NCBI RefSeq assembly: GCF_000499845.2
Contig: NC_023759.2
Span: 38,091,785-38,155,784 of the forward strand
DNA from: Phaseolus vulgaris
Taxonomy: Eukaryota > Streptophyta > Magnoliopsida > Fabales > Fabaceae
Direction of reading: 5' to 3'
Length of the DNA stretch: 64,000 nucleotides
Of the stretch, positions 47,700-62,330 are shown in pieces (positions within the stretch are counted from its first letter, which is position 1; each line of letters starts with the position of its first letter). The position numbers were made by a program, and so were the translations under genes. A model generated the notes under the pieces. That model was not told the origin of the DNA. It did not search any database and was given only the letters and a program-made list of their open reading frames with translations.

Positions 47700-48984
47700 T
47701 CTAGTATACACAAAAAAATATTATTTTAAAAATCTTGCATTACAGGATCTCACATAGTTAGTGTGAGTAAAAATGTTAATTGACGCATAATTTATAGTTT
47801 ACATGACTATAAAATAAAATCAGTATGAATCTTCAAAAATTAATATCATCCAAACCTGTGTTGTATAACACAATTTTATTCTATTTCTCATCATTGTTTT
47901 GGGTTGCAATAACTATTCTAAATCTTCAATCTTAACATAACATTCAATAACATTATTAAAATATTTTATTTAAATAACATGTATTATTTCTTATATACTT
48001 GTCTTAATATAATATTTACATCTTATGTCGAATGACTAAAGAACTAGTTCATGCTCCCGTTCGATCCTAAAATATATTTATATGTTACACATATTTTTAT
48101 TTTATAAATTTTAGTAATAAAATAATTGCATAAACTCAAATACTAAGCACTAGTCACAAATAATTATATATCACAACAAAAATTATTTCTTTAAATCTAA
48201 AATACAACTTATATATGAAATATTTATTTATATAAATTTAATTGTTATTATGTAATTTATATATTAAATATTTGTATAATTTAAATTATATAGATAAACT
48301 GGATAGTTTAATTTTAAAAGATAATTAGAAATAAAATATAAATATAAAATATTTTTTTATGTTGTTATAATTTATTTTTTAATTTTAAAATATAATGAAA
48401 AATAAAGTAAAAATACAAACTATAGATATGGATTTTTTTTCTATGTATTGTTAAAGATATGGATTTTATAAGAATAGATGTAATATTTATTTAGTAATTA
48501 TTTGATTCGAACCGCCTATTCTAAATAAACAAAATTTTTTTTGACAGAAACTATAAAGAAAAGAAGTCAGTAGTAGTTTTAATGAACCTCTGCCCACAGT
48601 ATTATATTTTGGTTTGGTCAGTTTGGTTCTCTGCCTCTCACCTATCATCCATATCTCTTTTTTTCTCCTCTCTCCATCTCCGTTTATTGGATCCCGTCAC
48701 AATTACAATCTCCATTTTTTGTTCTCCTTCAATTTTTCTCTAGCTGCCACTAGCAACACGCTTTTTATTTTACCAACGAATCAATCTTTTTGTGGACATC
48801 TCTGATATTTTTGGTAAAAACATTGGTCTTTCAGATCTAGCTTGTCTGTACCAATATTCCACATTGCACAACATCTTCTTCTTCTCCTTTTCGTGTATCA
48901 CTGCCGTCATCCGACACCCTTTTGCCTGACCGGGTTTGATTCATCTCAAGTGTTTTTTTTTTTTTCAATTGGGCTGGGAAAGCA
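47700..48984. other. AT-rich stretch and 5' flank of the ABHD18-type gene
   Basis: 47700-48540 is mostly A/T. From about 48600 the composition becomes CT-rich (CTCTCTCC, TTCTTCTTCTCC), as in many plant 5' UTRs, and leads to the ATG at 48985. A plus-strand frame at 48614-48805 is probably leader, not a gene. Confidence 0.45.
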
Positions 48985-51900
48985 ATGGTGACGGTGAATC
49001 TGGGAATGCTTCATTATGTGTTGGACCACATTTATGGAGCATTCATGCACCGAACTAAGATGAGCACCCCGTTTTTCTCCCGAGGGTGGGGTGGCACGAA
49101 ACTTGAGATGCTGGAGAAGATGATAAATCAATTGTTCCCGGAAGTGGCGGGGCAGAATTGGCCTCCGAAGTTGATTGAACCGGTTTGGAGAACCGTTTGG
49201 GAGACAAAGAATGCGAGTTTGAGAGAAGGGGTATTCAGAACCCCTTGTGAGGAGCAACTGCTAGGTGCATTGCCCCCCGAGAGCCACACTGCAAGGGTTG
49301 CATTCCTCATGCCCAAGTCTGTGTCCCCCAACAGAATGGCCTGTGTTGTTCATCTTGCAGGTAACAACGACATTGCTGATTAGGCACACAAATGGGGAAA
49401 ACAAGTTAAGTAATTGTTAAATTATGAAAATGTGATAGGATAAAATAAAGTGTTTTTGCCTGGTTGCCCTGATTACAATATATACTAATGCAACCATTAT
49501 TTGAAGAGTAAATTGCACTACTTCCATGTGATTTCTTGAGATTACTTACAATGTATCTATTTTTTGTTAACCTTTATAACAAATTCACTTGGAAGGGTAC
49601 ACAGTATCATATTTTTCAAACAATTAAAAGGGTTCATTTTTATGGATAAAAAGTCTCAGTGTAATATTTTTCATATAAATAAGGGGTCTGTGTAAGAGTA
49701 AAAAACTGAGGTATTGAGAGAAATTTGACCAAATATCTGTCATTGTAATTTACTCTTATTAAAAGTGTTTAGAATGAAACTGTATAGTTGTTTTGTAATA
49801 GTATGATCTTTAGTCATTTCCCTATAGACAAATTAATCTGTGCTTTGAACATTTTATTTTTTGTGCCTCCCAAACTCAACCTACTTGGAAGGTGAAAATA
49901 GATAGTTATAAGTGATCTGTTAGTGGCCCAATAGCAAGTGACACAACATCTTGTTAGGATAAACCTTAAATTCATCTTAGAAGGAAAATTTTAAGTCTAT
50001 CTCACCCTCATGAAACTTGATTTATAAAGTGAAGTTTCAATCCACTTATATACTATAATTTGATTATGTTTCTAGGCGATGGAAGATCTTTAACATCTTT
50101 CTTCCCTATCATGTCACGTCCCTTGCAAAGACCTACTTTACTTAACATAGTATGTTGAAAGTTATTATGTATTGTTTGTCTGTTTACAGGCAACAATGAT
50201 CTGAATTTGTGGTTTGACAAAATCGTAAGGGGACCTCATTCAGTGAACAGTACATTGGATGGGTTGGATCAGCCATTATAAGTAGGAAAAAGGATTATGG
50301 TCTTTGGAATTTCACTTCTTACAAGAGTTACTTAGTTGAAGGGCAAACTTAAGAAAACCATCACTAAACCATTTTCTGTTAGTTTTACTATTTGATCTTT
50401 AATTCCTTTCATGAATTATTTGCATTGAAGGTTATATGAGTTTGATTAGTTTTACTATTTATATTAAAAGTTTGATAAGCTCATTATGTTAGAAGAACTT
50501 CTTCTACTGAAACCCAGAATATTAAATTCTCTCTGCCAAGTCTTTGAGATCTTTCCATTTTCTTTAAAACTAAAAGATATTCTCCCATCCCCATTGTGCA
50601 GGAACCGGAGACCATACATTTGAGAGAAGATTGCGTCTTGGTGGACCACTGATGAAGGAAAACATTGCAACCATGGTACTTGAGAGGTCAACAACACTTT
50701 TCATGATCTTATTCTGAAACCAAAAGGACCATACTTTTTTTTGTTTTTTTAAACTATTCGTTTACATATGCTTTGTATTTGTGGTTGTGCAACTGCAGTC
50801 CATTTTATGGACAAAGGAGGCCTGTGCTGCAGCGTGGTGCAAAACTTTTGTGTGTTAGTGACTTGCTTTTATTAGGAAGAGCAACCATTGAAGAGGCACG
50901 CAGTCTCTTACACTGGTTGGACTATGAGAAAGGTTTTGGCAAGATGGGTATTTGTGGACTTAGTATGGGTAAGGCTTGTCTGAACCCGTGCAAGGAGCTC
51001 ACTATTTTTATGTTCACAGTCCTGTTTAATTATTATGATTTACACAGCTACAGTGATTTTCTTTTAAACTACAGAGAAGTAAAATTTATTGCTTGAACTA
51101 AGTCTTTAGATAACAAAACAGTGGTAGTCCCACAAGTGGCGAAATCAAACAAGTTTGAACTTTTCAAATCTCTTGGTTTGTCCTTTTATATGATATTTGC
51201 AATATTTGGATGTACTCCAGGAGGAGTACATGCTGCCATGGTTGGATCACTTCACCCTACACCTGTAGCAACGCTACCTTTTCTGTCTCCACATTCTGCC
51301 GTTGTGGCATTCTGTGAGGGGATTTTAAAGCATGGCACTGCCTGGGAAGCACTGAGGGAGGATCTTGCAGCCCAGAAGGTTGCAATGACTCTCGAGGATG
51401 TTAGAGAACGAATGAGAAATGTTCTCTCTCTCACAGATGTCACACGTTTTCCAGTTCCCAAAAGCCCAAGTGCTGTAATTTTTGTTGCCGCCACTGTAAG
51501 TTCCTGATTTCATCATCACCTTATGAATGTGTTTTAGTGAAAATTGGAAGAAACATAGATCTAACAATCATTCATTTAAATTTCTTTTCCATTTATATGG
51601 CCGTGTAGATCCTTTTCATGATTTATGTTGTTAAATGTGCATCAACTATTAAATAAATGAGGTTTTTTTACATGGACACCTCCACTTTCTGCTGCCTTGT
51701 TTCTTTCTGTTTCTGAGTATGGCTGTTGTTGAGACAACAAAGCAACAAGTTAAAAGAATACCTAATCCGAGAGAGAATTTAAGTTTGTACACTGCTATAT
51801 ATTTAGTTTTTATACGGGCTTTATTGGAAGAAAATTTGGTTTTCTTACATTTGGTTTAAATTAAAAACTGGTACTCTAGGATAAAATGCAAGTAACATAA

Positions 51901-52221
51901 AATGTTGATCCCTATCTCACAAGTTCAGAGCCTTCTGAAATCCCCAGAATGGGCACTTTGCTGTCTACAAAGTCTTGTTTTATTGAGATGTCTGCATTTG
52001 CTACTTGATTTCTGCTCTTAATTATTGTCAACATTGTTTTGCAGGATGATGGATACATCCCCAAGCACTCAGTCCTGGAACTTCAGAAAGCTTGGCCAGG
52101 TTCTGAGGTGAGATGGGTCACAGGTGGGCATGTCTCATCCTTCATTCTCCACAATGATGAGTTTCGAAGAGCCATTAAAGATGGTCTTGATAGATTACCA
52201 TGGAAAGAGTCTCAGTTGTGA
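48985..52221 (+). CDS. ABHD18: Alpha/beta hydrolase, ABHD18 family (360 aa, five exons)
   Basis: Exons are 48985-49360, 50602-50686, 50799-50968, 51221-51495 and 52045-52221, all joined by GT-AG introns with agreeing phases, 1083 nt in total. The protein runs MVTVNLGMLHYVLDHIYGAF..., then GTGDHTFERR, then LLLGRATIEEARSLLHWL, then the nucleophile elbow GLSMGG at the end of exon 3 and start of exon 4, then GSLHPTPVATLPFLSPHSA, and ends DDGYIPKHSVLELQ...GGHVSSFILH, which supplies the acid and histidine of a Ser-Asp-His triad. The family is conserved from animals to plants as a single-copy gene. No reaction is established that I would assert here. Nothing is broken. Intron 1 (1.24 kb) carries no recognised element. 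Confidence 0.9.
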
Positions 52222-52771
52222 CAGGATTATTGCACATGAAGAAAAACTTGCTTTTTACATTGTTCATTGGTACATTGGTCCTCTCTTCCAATTCTCACCC
52301 TAACTAATAACATGCATAATTGACCTCAGATATCCGTCCCCAAATGAAGAGGGAAGGAGTTGTAAATAATCATCAAGAAAATATGTACATTGAAGTTAAA
52401 AAGGATGGGGGTTGAATTTTGTGAAAAAACTGATACAGTTGTTGGATGGGATTTAACTGTTGTAATCTCTTTTAAAAGTTTTAATTTGTGATGATATCCA
52501 TTCATTGACTTGTTTGTGTTTTGGGTGCCATGTTAGAAGAGAATAAACAAGGTGATAAAAAATGGATGGATTTTCCGAGACTTTGAGTCAGTTATGGACA
52601 ACACCTTGTGATAACCATTCATTCTACTTGTGTAATTGTATAATGGTTCATTATTTTATTTTTAGTGTTGGTTAGCCATATGCCCATGATTATATATTTA
52701 AAAAATTATTATTAAATTTAATGAAAATAAATTACAATATATGTGAACATATTTTTCTTTTAAATATAGTT

Positions 52772-52927
52772 TGTTAGCCCGTAACAGCATGCTCCATGTC
52801 ATGCTCTGTGTAACTGCATGAGTCTCTTTTATATATATATATATATATATATCTTGTAATACTTAAGTTTTTCATAATAATATCCGCTTTAGTTTTCTCT
52901 CTCATGTGCCCCACTCAATACCTAACA
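52772..52927 (+). repeat. 5' LTR of the copia element
   Basis: It opens TGTTAGCCCGTAACAGCATG and ends ...ATACCTAACA, with a TA run inside (52831-52851). TGGTAT follows, the start of a primer site. The matching LTR is at 55166-55337. Confidence 0.7.
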
Positions 52928-53242
52928 TGGTATTTATAGCTATTTTTATTTCCTCTCACTCATGCCTTTTGCTACCTTCACTAGCTTCATGACTTCTTCA
53001 TCTTCATCCTTATATTCTTCTTCCTCTTCCCTCCATTTCTTTACCAAACCGATCTCTCAATCTGTTTGAAGAAATTTTTTTTGTTGTGGAAGCAACAGGT
53101 TCTTGTCACAATAGATGGCTTACTTCTGTCCAAATTTCTTGATGGGTCTTAAGTTCCTCCCCTCTTATTCCTGTTGAAGATGGTTCTGCTACATGCAGCA
53201 ATCCTGCATCTACCATCTACCATCTACAAACAATAAGATAGC

Positions 53243-55178
53243 TTGCTCATGGCTTGGATGTTAGCATCTATGACCACACCTTTCCTCACCAAGATAGTGG
53301 GTATTCAGTCTTCTGCTCAAATTTGGGACATTCTTCATACCTATTTCGCTGCGAACACACGTGTCCAGATCAAGAAGTTCAGGTTGCGTCTCAAGAATCC
53401 CAAGAATGAACGTTCTGTCACTACCTATCTTTTAGATATCAAGAAAATCGTGGATTTGCTTGTTGCCATAGGAGCCCATACTTCTGTTGAAGATCACGTT
53501 GAGACAATTTTAGATGGTCTTTCAGCTTAGTTTGTCGCATCAATCATGTCTTGTAAAGAATCATACATCATCAATGAAATTGAAGCCCCGCTATTAGCCC
53601 AAGAAGAACACTTTGCCAAACATCACCATGTTGATAATCTTACTATTTCTCCTATTGCTCTGATGTTGCTACTTGGACTCCTACGCGCTCCACTACTGCC
53701 AAATTCCAGCGCAAACCTGGTTCCTCTCATGGTGGTCGTAGCTTCATGCTCACTTCTTCGAATCAAGGGTCTCATCATTCCAACTACAGACCCACACACA
53801 TTGAATCTTGGACTTCGTGGAACTCTTCCAGGTCGGTCTGTCAAATCTGCAAAAAGCTTGGCAACTTTGCAGAATTTTGTTGCCAACGGTATACTCCTTC
53901 CTCGTCCAATAATATGCATGCTAATTTTTCTTCCTTGTCTACCCAGAACTGTGTTCCCAGAGAAGCCTCCATCCTAGGTGCTCCTTCCACTGTGGAAGAT
54001 CCTCTATGGTACCCGAATAGTGGTGCCACTCATCACATCACCAACTCTCCTTTTGTTTATTTAGATAACAGACCTATGAAGGTTCTAACACGGTTAAAAT
54101 CGGTAATGGAAAAGGTTTGTGTATTTCTCATATTGGTTCTGCTTCTATTTCTTCTACTTGTGCCTGATATCACCAAAAAAAAATTCAGTGTCTCCAAATT
54201 TTCTTGTGATAACAATGTTTTCTTTGTTTTTTATCCTAATATGTGTTATGTTGTGCATCAGGATACGAAGCATGTTCTTCTTCAAGGAACTCTTAAAGAT
54301 GGCCTGTATATTTTTCGTAACTTAAAGTCTTGTTCAAATTACTCTGCCAATTCCCTCTCCTTTACTGGAGACAACGCTACTATCAATCTTTGGCATCAAC
54401 GTTTTGGTCATTGTCATTTTAAATCTTTAAAACAGATTCTTTCATCTTATAATATTTTTGTAAAACATGAACTTCGTTTTTGTGTTGCATGTGTGCATGC
54501 TAAATGTCATCAATTTCCTTACCCCACTACTTCAACTGCTTATACTGCACCCTTACAACTTATATACACCGATGTTTGGGGCCCTGATCTTTCCAATGGA
54601 GCCAAATATTACGTGTCTTTCTTTATGCTTATACTAGGTTCATGTGGATTTATGTTTTGCATACCAAATCTCAAGTTTCAAATGCTTTCAAAAAAATTTA
54701 AATTTTGGTTGAAAATCAAACTGGTCATAAAATTTGTAATCTGCAAACTGATAACACGCGTGAATTTCTTGTTTTAACACCTTTTCTTCATCAGCATGAC
54801 ATTCATCATTGTCTAACGTGCCCTTATATGTATCAACATAATGGTTTAGTGGAGCGCAAGCATTGTCATATTGTGGATGTGAGTTTATCTTTACTTGCTC
54901 ATGCTAATCTTCCCTTAAAATTTTGGGCTAAATCGTTTATATCCTCTGTTCATATTATTAATGTGCTTCCCTTCACTGTTATACACAGTGACACGCCCAT
55001 TACAAACTTTTTCACACCACACCTAATTACACTCGTTTTAAAGTTTTTGGTTGTGCTTGTTATCCTAATCTTTGTCAATATAATGCACATAAATTTGCTT
55101 TTCGTCCTCAACGTTGGAAATAAATTCAAGGTTGTCCTTGCTTCAACCATGAGTTTACGGGAGGAGGTTAGCCTGTAA
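53243..55178 (+). pseudogene. Copia gag-protease-integrase remnant
   Basis: In order: a UBN2-type gag block (IWDILHTYFAANTRVQIKKF, 53330-53390), an in-frame TAG at 53528-53530, a CCHC knuckle (CQICKKLGNFAEFC, about 53840-53881), the protease-like WYPNSGATHHITN (about 54008-54046), the integrase zinc part (HQRFGHCHFKSL...CVACVHAK), the integrase core with the first Asp in YTDVWGPD, the second in LQTDNTREF, and Glu in NGLVERKH, and a short C-terminal part ending near 55140. The frame changes near 53740 and 54700. It is a dead polyprotein; the family assignment is secure. Confidence 0.8.
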
Positions 55179-55337
55179 CAACATGCTCCACGTATCTGCC
55201 TGCATGCTCTTTATAACTCCATGGATCTCATATATACTCTCCTCTATCCTATAATACTTAAAATTTTCATAATAATATAACTTTATTACTCATATTAAAC
55301 TTAATTTTCTTTCTCTGTGTCCCACTAATACCTAACA
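55166..55337 (+). repeat. 3' LTR of the copia element
   Basis: It starts TTAGCCTGTAACAACATGC just after the polypurine tract and ends ACCTAACA. It aligns with 52772-52927 with substitutions and a shorter TA run. Confidence 0.65.
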
Positions 55338-56130
55338 TGTAAAATATAATTTTGATCTTCTTATTTTTAAAATTAATAAATTAAAGACATTTAATTTCTT
55401 AATTTTTAAAATTAAGAATAAGACATTCAATGTTATGATGTTAATATTTTTTTGAGTTATTTTATTAAATGTCAAACAACTATTATATTCACTATATTTT
55501 TTTTTTCTTATTTCCTTTTTTTTTGTCATTTACTTGTTACATATTTTCTCTCTGTTTCTTTCTCTTTAGTAATCACAGGGTAAGGGAATATTTATATAAC
55601 GAACTATCTGTAATTTATTCTTATTTTAATATAATAAACATTCATCTTTTGTAATAAAAAAACACAAATTATTCTACTTAATTTATTGTTTAAGAAACAA
55701 TCCTTTAAGGCTTGAACAACTTAAGTAAGCGAGATGAATTTCTTTTAAAACAACTAAAAACACAAACATTATCTCTATCTCTACATGTGTGTTCACATAT
55801 TCTATTTTAATAAGTTAAAATTTAATTTATAAATATTATTTCAATTATTTTTATTTATTATAAGAGAACATGACAATTGAATAGCAGCATATAGTATATG
55901 ATAAAAAAAATATTGTGCAGACTCCAAATAAGTTAAAAAATTATAACAGTATGTATAATGGTTAAAAAGAATTATTAATAAAATAATTTATTTATTTTTA
56001 TCTGAAACGTGTATTATTGTCTCGTCAAACATTTTCAAAAGCTGGAAATCCAACCCTAACCATTTTGTAACCACTTATAAAGCATATGCATTTTTAAGAG
56101 GGTATAATCACCGAACCAAAATGAAACTGA
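55338..56130. other. AT-rich intergenic stretch
   Basis: No gene recognised. The short frames at 55332-55529 (minus) and 55469-55654 (plus) are low-complexity. Confidence 0.5.
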
Positions 56131-56133
56131 AGA

Positions 56134-56164
56134 TGGGCCGACATTGGACCCAATTAGATGGGCC
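56134..56164 (+). promoter_or_regulatory. Two TGGGCC (site II-type) motifs before RPS20
   Basis: TGGGCC occurs at 56134-56139 and 56159-56164, about 135-165 bp before the ATG. Site II motifs (TGGGCY), usually paired, are the hallmark of plant ribosomal-protein promoters, bound by TCP factors in growing tissue. Confidence 0.65.
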
Positions 56165-56297
56165 GGGTTGACCATCCTCACCCGTTAGGTTTAACACATA
56201 TTTTGCCCTGAAAACCCAAGCACTCTTTTTAGGTTTTCTACTCCTTCTTCCTTCTCACCTTCACACGCAGCAGCGTTCTTCTTCGTGGTTGTGAACA

Positions 56298-57757
<1,460 letters not shown>

Positions 57758-58985
57758 TCTTGATCCAAATTTTAATTGTCATGCTTCCTAGTTATTTCCC
57801 CCATATTATTCTGTATTTTGTAAGTTTTGATTGCCTGACTGAGTTGGTTTGTTTTATCTAGTTTTACGGTTGTAGACATTGATGAAATACCAGAGAAATG
57901 TCATCTTAAGAAATTCTAGAAGCTATTATATAGTTGTTTTGAAATTATTAAAATCACTTTTCTGGACTCAGCTTGCTATCATTACATCTTCCTTGCGTTA
58001 TTTCCAGCAAATTTTCAAACCTAATACTAATGGTGAACTAGTTTTAGATATTCTTCCAATTGAAAACGACATAAAAACCAGGCAAAATGTCAATGATTTG
58101 TATCGAGAGTTAATTTCATTGCAAAAGGGTACTGATATTTTGAAAGGAAAAATTTATCATTCGTTTTTTAGTTTTTGAACCCACATGGATTTGTTTTTGT
58201 GTAGAGTTTCGTTTAAATTAGTAATTGTAGAAGTTGTTTGGATGAATAAATAAGTTATCCTATTAATACGTTATTGGGCGCTTAAACAATATTCACACAA
58301 TAAACAGGCCATGTATTTCTGCTCTCATTACCTTAACAATTATCTTTATCACTTATTTATCTTCCTAACCTGTTTTCTTTCTAGTGTTCAACTATTTTTT
58401 CTGAAATAAATATTGGAAATGGAATGGGCTCTACAATATAACAAATAAACATGACACCTTTTCAACTTTTGGTACTACAATTATTGTAAAATGTGCATGG
58501 CTTAATGTTTACTTATCTGTCCTATGCATCAAAGATGATATGATACGGAAATAAAGAAATATTTATTTTTTATTTTTATAATCAGAATAAAAATTTATAC
58601 GAACTTTTAGAATCGATAGGAGTTGTCCAACGTCTTTTAAGGTTTTTTTTTTTTTAAGGTCTTTTAAGAAAAGTGTATGTCATACTGTCTTTTCAATTTT
58701 TTTATCTCAATTTTTTTATTGTTTCTATTTTGTTGAGTAACTGCAGTATGGCACTAAAACAATGTCTGAAATATTTAGAAGCCAAGAAAGAGAACATGAA
58801 ATTAGATGAACATTATCCATTGCATAGTGATTTAAGAATTGAAACCTGGGTGAATGTAAAGGTTGACATTATCTTTCAATTGTGTACAGAAAGAGGGTTT
58901 TTTATGTAATTCATCTGGAACGAGTATTTTTATTTGAATTAGAACTACAATAAAAGCATTAAGTTGGGTAGAGTGAAGTGAACAG
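57758..58985. other. Region between RPS20 and PGIP
   Basis: Plus-strand frames at 57879-58178 (99 codons, containing RQNVNDLYRELISLQKG) and around 58740-58909 have a somewhat protein-like composition, and the second follows an AG. I cannot place them in any family, and they are not linked by a clear intron. They may be a relic gene; otherwise the region is AT-rich. Confidence 0.35.
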
Positions 58986-59984
58986 TCAGTTACAGTTGGG
59001 AAGGGGGGATCCACACAAGCACTTGTTATGAAAGTATGCATCGACATCAAACTTCTGCAGTCGTCCTCCCTGCGGAATCTCACCACAAAGTCGATTATAG
59101 CTGACGTTGAACCCCTGCAGAAAACCTACTGCGGTCAATCCCACAGGAATCTTTCCAGTGATGTTATTGTGATTCAAATCCAACGATATCAAGCTGGTGG
59201 GGAACTCCACTGTGGATAAATCAAACGCCAACAGGTTCCTCGAAACGTCAACCATCTGCGTCGTTTTGTTTCTCCCGAAAAGCATGGAAGCGTCGCCTTC
59301 CAGTTTGTTCCTTGAAAAGTCTATGCGTTGTGGGTCTATGTGGGCCAGAGAAGCCGGAATGGGCCCCGAAAGCTGGTTGTGGGACAGCAGAAGGCTTGGG
59401 CCAGACCTCTTGAATGACCCAAAGGAGTCCGGGATGGGGCCCGTGAGCTTGTTCCGGTCCAAGCGCAGGGACAAGAGGTTAGGCAACTGGGAAAGCGAGC
59501 TTGGTATGGGGCCGGAGAGGTTATTAAAGGAAAGGTCGAGAAACTGGAGATTGATGAGCTGGGCCAGAGAATGGGGTACTGGGCCGGAGATGTTGGTCCA
59601 GCTGATATAGAGCTCCTTGAGTTTAGTGAGGTTGGCGATGGTGGGCTGAATTGGGCCAGTGAGTTTAGGAAGCTTGTGGAATCGGAGGGTCTCTAGGTAA
59701 GGGAGGTGACCGACGGAAGGTGGTATTGGGCCCGATAAATTGGTATCGGGAACAGAGGATGAAATGAGGAGGGAGGTGATGCGGTGCGTTTGAGGGTGGC
59801 ACTCGACGCAGTACCATTGACAGCAATCGGTGTCTGGGTTCCATGATGCTAGAAGGTAAGGGTTTTTGAAGTCCTTTTTTATTTGCAGCAACACTTTCTT
59901 GTCCTCTGGGTTGCACAGTTCAGAGAATGCAACTGGGGAGAAGAACAACAGCGTGAGAAAGCATAGTCTAAACACAGTAACCAT
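58986..59984 (-). CDS. PGIP: Polygalacturonase-inhibiting protein (PGIP), LRR, 332 aa
   Basis: An intronless minus-strand frame. A signal peptide (about residues 1-21, ending VAFSELC) is followed by the N-terminal cap CNPEDKKVLLQIKKDF...SWNPDTDCCQWYCVEC. About ten extracellular-type leucine-rich repeats of the LxxLxLSxNxLSGPIP form follow (about 60-300), then the C-terminal cysteine cap NKCLCGSPLPNC. Total length and cap cysteines match the PGIP family, which binds fungal endopolygalacturonases in the cell wall and limits pectin breakdown. Several NxS/T sites (NLS, NLT, NIS, NKT, NIT, NVS) suggest glycosylation. It lacks a kinase or transmembrane part. The product looks complete. Specificity depends on a few concave-face residues and cannot be told here. 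Confidence 0.92.
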   Translation of the reverse strand: MVTVFRLCFLTLLFFSPVAFSELCNPEDKKVLLQIKKDFKNPYLLASWNPDTDCCQWYCVECHPQTHRITSLLISSSVPDTNLSGPIPPSVGHLPYLETLRFHKLPKLTGPIQPTIANLTKLKELYISWTNISGPVPHSLAQLINLQFLDLSFNNLSGPIPSSLSQLPNLLSLRLDRNKLTGPIPDSFGSFKRSGPSLLLSHNQLSGPIPASLAHIDPQRIDFSRNKLEGDASMLFGRNKTTQMVDVSRNLLAFDLSTVEFPTSLISLDLNHNNITGKIPVGLTAVGFLQGFNVSYNRLCGEIPQGGRLQKFDVDAYFHNKCLCGSPLPNCN

Positions 59985-60673
59985 TTTGGGTGGTATCAGA
60001 ATGAAGAATGAATGAGAGATCTGGGAGAGCGTTGCAATTTAATGCATGCGCTGGGATAATTTAATAATAATATTATGATTCCTCTGATGTCTATAGTGAC
60101 GAAAACCTCCCTAATGCCTTCGTCCTCATCCATGAAGCAAATACCACTTCCCCATAATCCGCCAAACCCCAATTCTCCCAATACCTCCATACTTTCTTTC
60201 CCCTTAACTTCCATATTAATTATATCAATTATCCCCTTAACTTCAATCTTAATTATATTAATTATATATTAATTATTATATTAATTATATATTAATTATG
60301 AAAAGTCAATTTTATTTTTTTAAATAATCTTAAATGAAATATAATTTTATTTTTTAAAATAATTTCAACTGCACCTCTTTTCTTAATTTTAGAGTTTGAG
60401 AGGGTAATTAATTTTATTTTTTTATAAAACCTTTTATGGTAGGCAAGAAACCAATTAATTTAAATATAGGTGAGAATTAATAATAAGATTTATTGTATTT
60501 CACATTCTCTAATACAAAGATAATTTTATAGTCCATTTTTATTTCTTCAGTTTTTTTTTGTTTTGTTTTATAACTTTAAAAAAATAAAAAAAAACAAACG
60601 AAAATAAATTATTATCAATAAAAAATACTACAAAACTTATTTTAACTACCAATATTTATTACTAATTATCACA

Positions 60674-60718
<45 letters not shown>

Positions 60719-62299
60719 GCAGGGATAATGTATGGTGGTGCCAGAGAATTTCTTATAATTATAATGTTTTCCCCTTTTCATTAAACTCTTTTTTTTTCTG
60801 GACTACATTCTGGCTATCAAAACAAATATAACATCCTTTAAAGGGTCAGTTATATGAATCCCAAAAATTCTACAATCAACTCAATTCTTATTTTTATTGG
60901 TTATTAAAGGTTAATCACATAATGAATATTTAAATCTTAATCACACAATAAATTTAAACTATTAACGCAACGATAATGATAGTTAGGATTTCAACCTAAA
61001 CAAGACTTATTATTAAAAATAATAAAATATTAACAAATAAATTAGGAAACATTTTAAGAAAATACAAATATGAAAACAAATCCAATGGACAAACTAATAA
61101 ATTTTAAAATAAATAATCAAGACTACAAATCGTTAAAACAAGGTAATTATAAGAATGAAGAATTTAACCTTTAAGAAAATAATTACAAATCCAATATAAA
61201 TAATAAACAAAATGAAGAATAGACCGAATAAATTGAATGCTCTATTTTAGAGTTTCTCACATATTTACTATAATAAAAGTCTTATTCTAGTTACACATCC
61301 AGTTACTTGGTTATTATTATTATTATTATTATTATTAATATTACTTAGTTGGTGTATGCCTAATGTGAGAAGTAGCTGGATTGGTCAAAGAAGTACAAAG
61401 GGGTTGAAAAGAGAGTTGTTTAGATATTGGATGCAGCTGTGGCCGCCAGTTGTCTTGTTGGAGGGCAAAATTAGTCAAAAAACAATCATTCTTAAAAATA
61501 GTTATTTTTCTAAAATTATATAAAAATGATTCAAACAAAACCAAAATGCAAACTTCAATATTCTCAAAAACAATATATAATTACAAATTTCATCTAAAAG
61601 AGACATTTTTTTTCCTTCTTGTCGCTTTGGATTAGAGTGCTAAGAGTGTTTTCTCCCTAATCTCTTACAACTTATATATGAATTAAACTCACATTGCATC
61701 TTGGTGAAAATTAAAAAAACATTAAGAATAACCTTTCTTAGAACTAAAATTGCCTTTTTAAAAATTTTCTTTGGATCAAATTTGATCTTTAGTTCATTTA
61801 TAAAAATTTTCAAAATTATTTTAAAGTTCAATTCACCTCTTTTAATTCAACTTTTTTTTTCAATATAATTTAAATAATATTTAAATATGTACAAATTTTA
61901 TTTGCATATTAAATTAATAAATAGTTATAATAAATTTGATAAAATAGGTTTGATTTTCCTTTTCATATAGATATATTCTAGTTTTTATTTTATTTTATTT
62001 TAAATAGATACATAGAAAAATAGATAAATAGAAAAGCAAAAATTATAAACTAAAACACGATGGATAAAATTATTTAAATAATAATATAAATTTATTTTTC
62101 ACATTCTTTTAAAATTGAAAGTACATTATATATGACTATCTTATTTATGAAAATAATATATATATATATATATATATATAAATTTTTAATTAATATTTTA
62201 CATTTCTATGCTAAATTAGCTAGAGTTAATAAAAAACACTAACGTTTTGGTGTATCGTCTTCTCTTTTGTATTATAAACTCAAGTCATATATTCTATAT

Positions 62300-62330
<31 letters not shown>

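Larger units (their letters stand above)
52772..55337 (+). mobile_element. Ty1/copia retrotransposon, internally deleted
   Basis: Two related LTRs of about 160-170 bp enclose only 2.2 kb. Gag, protease and most of integrase are present in broken frames. Reverse transcriptase and RNase H are absent: the integrase region passes directly to GGGAGGAGG (polypurine tract) before the 3' LTR. The 3' LTR has lost its initial TG. No matching target duplication was visible (TAGTT before, TGTAA after). The LTRs differ at many positions, so it is not recent. Confidence 0.75.

Noticed and set aside
59028..59610. Plus-strand frames opposite PGIP
   Set aside because: Antisense shadows of a repetitive leucine-rich-repeat coding sequence.
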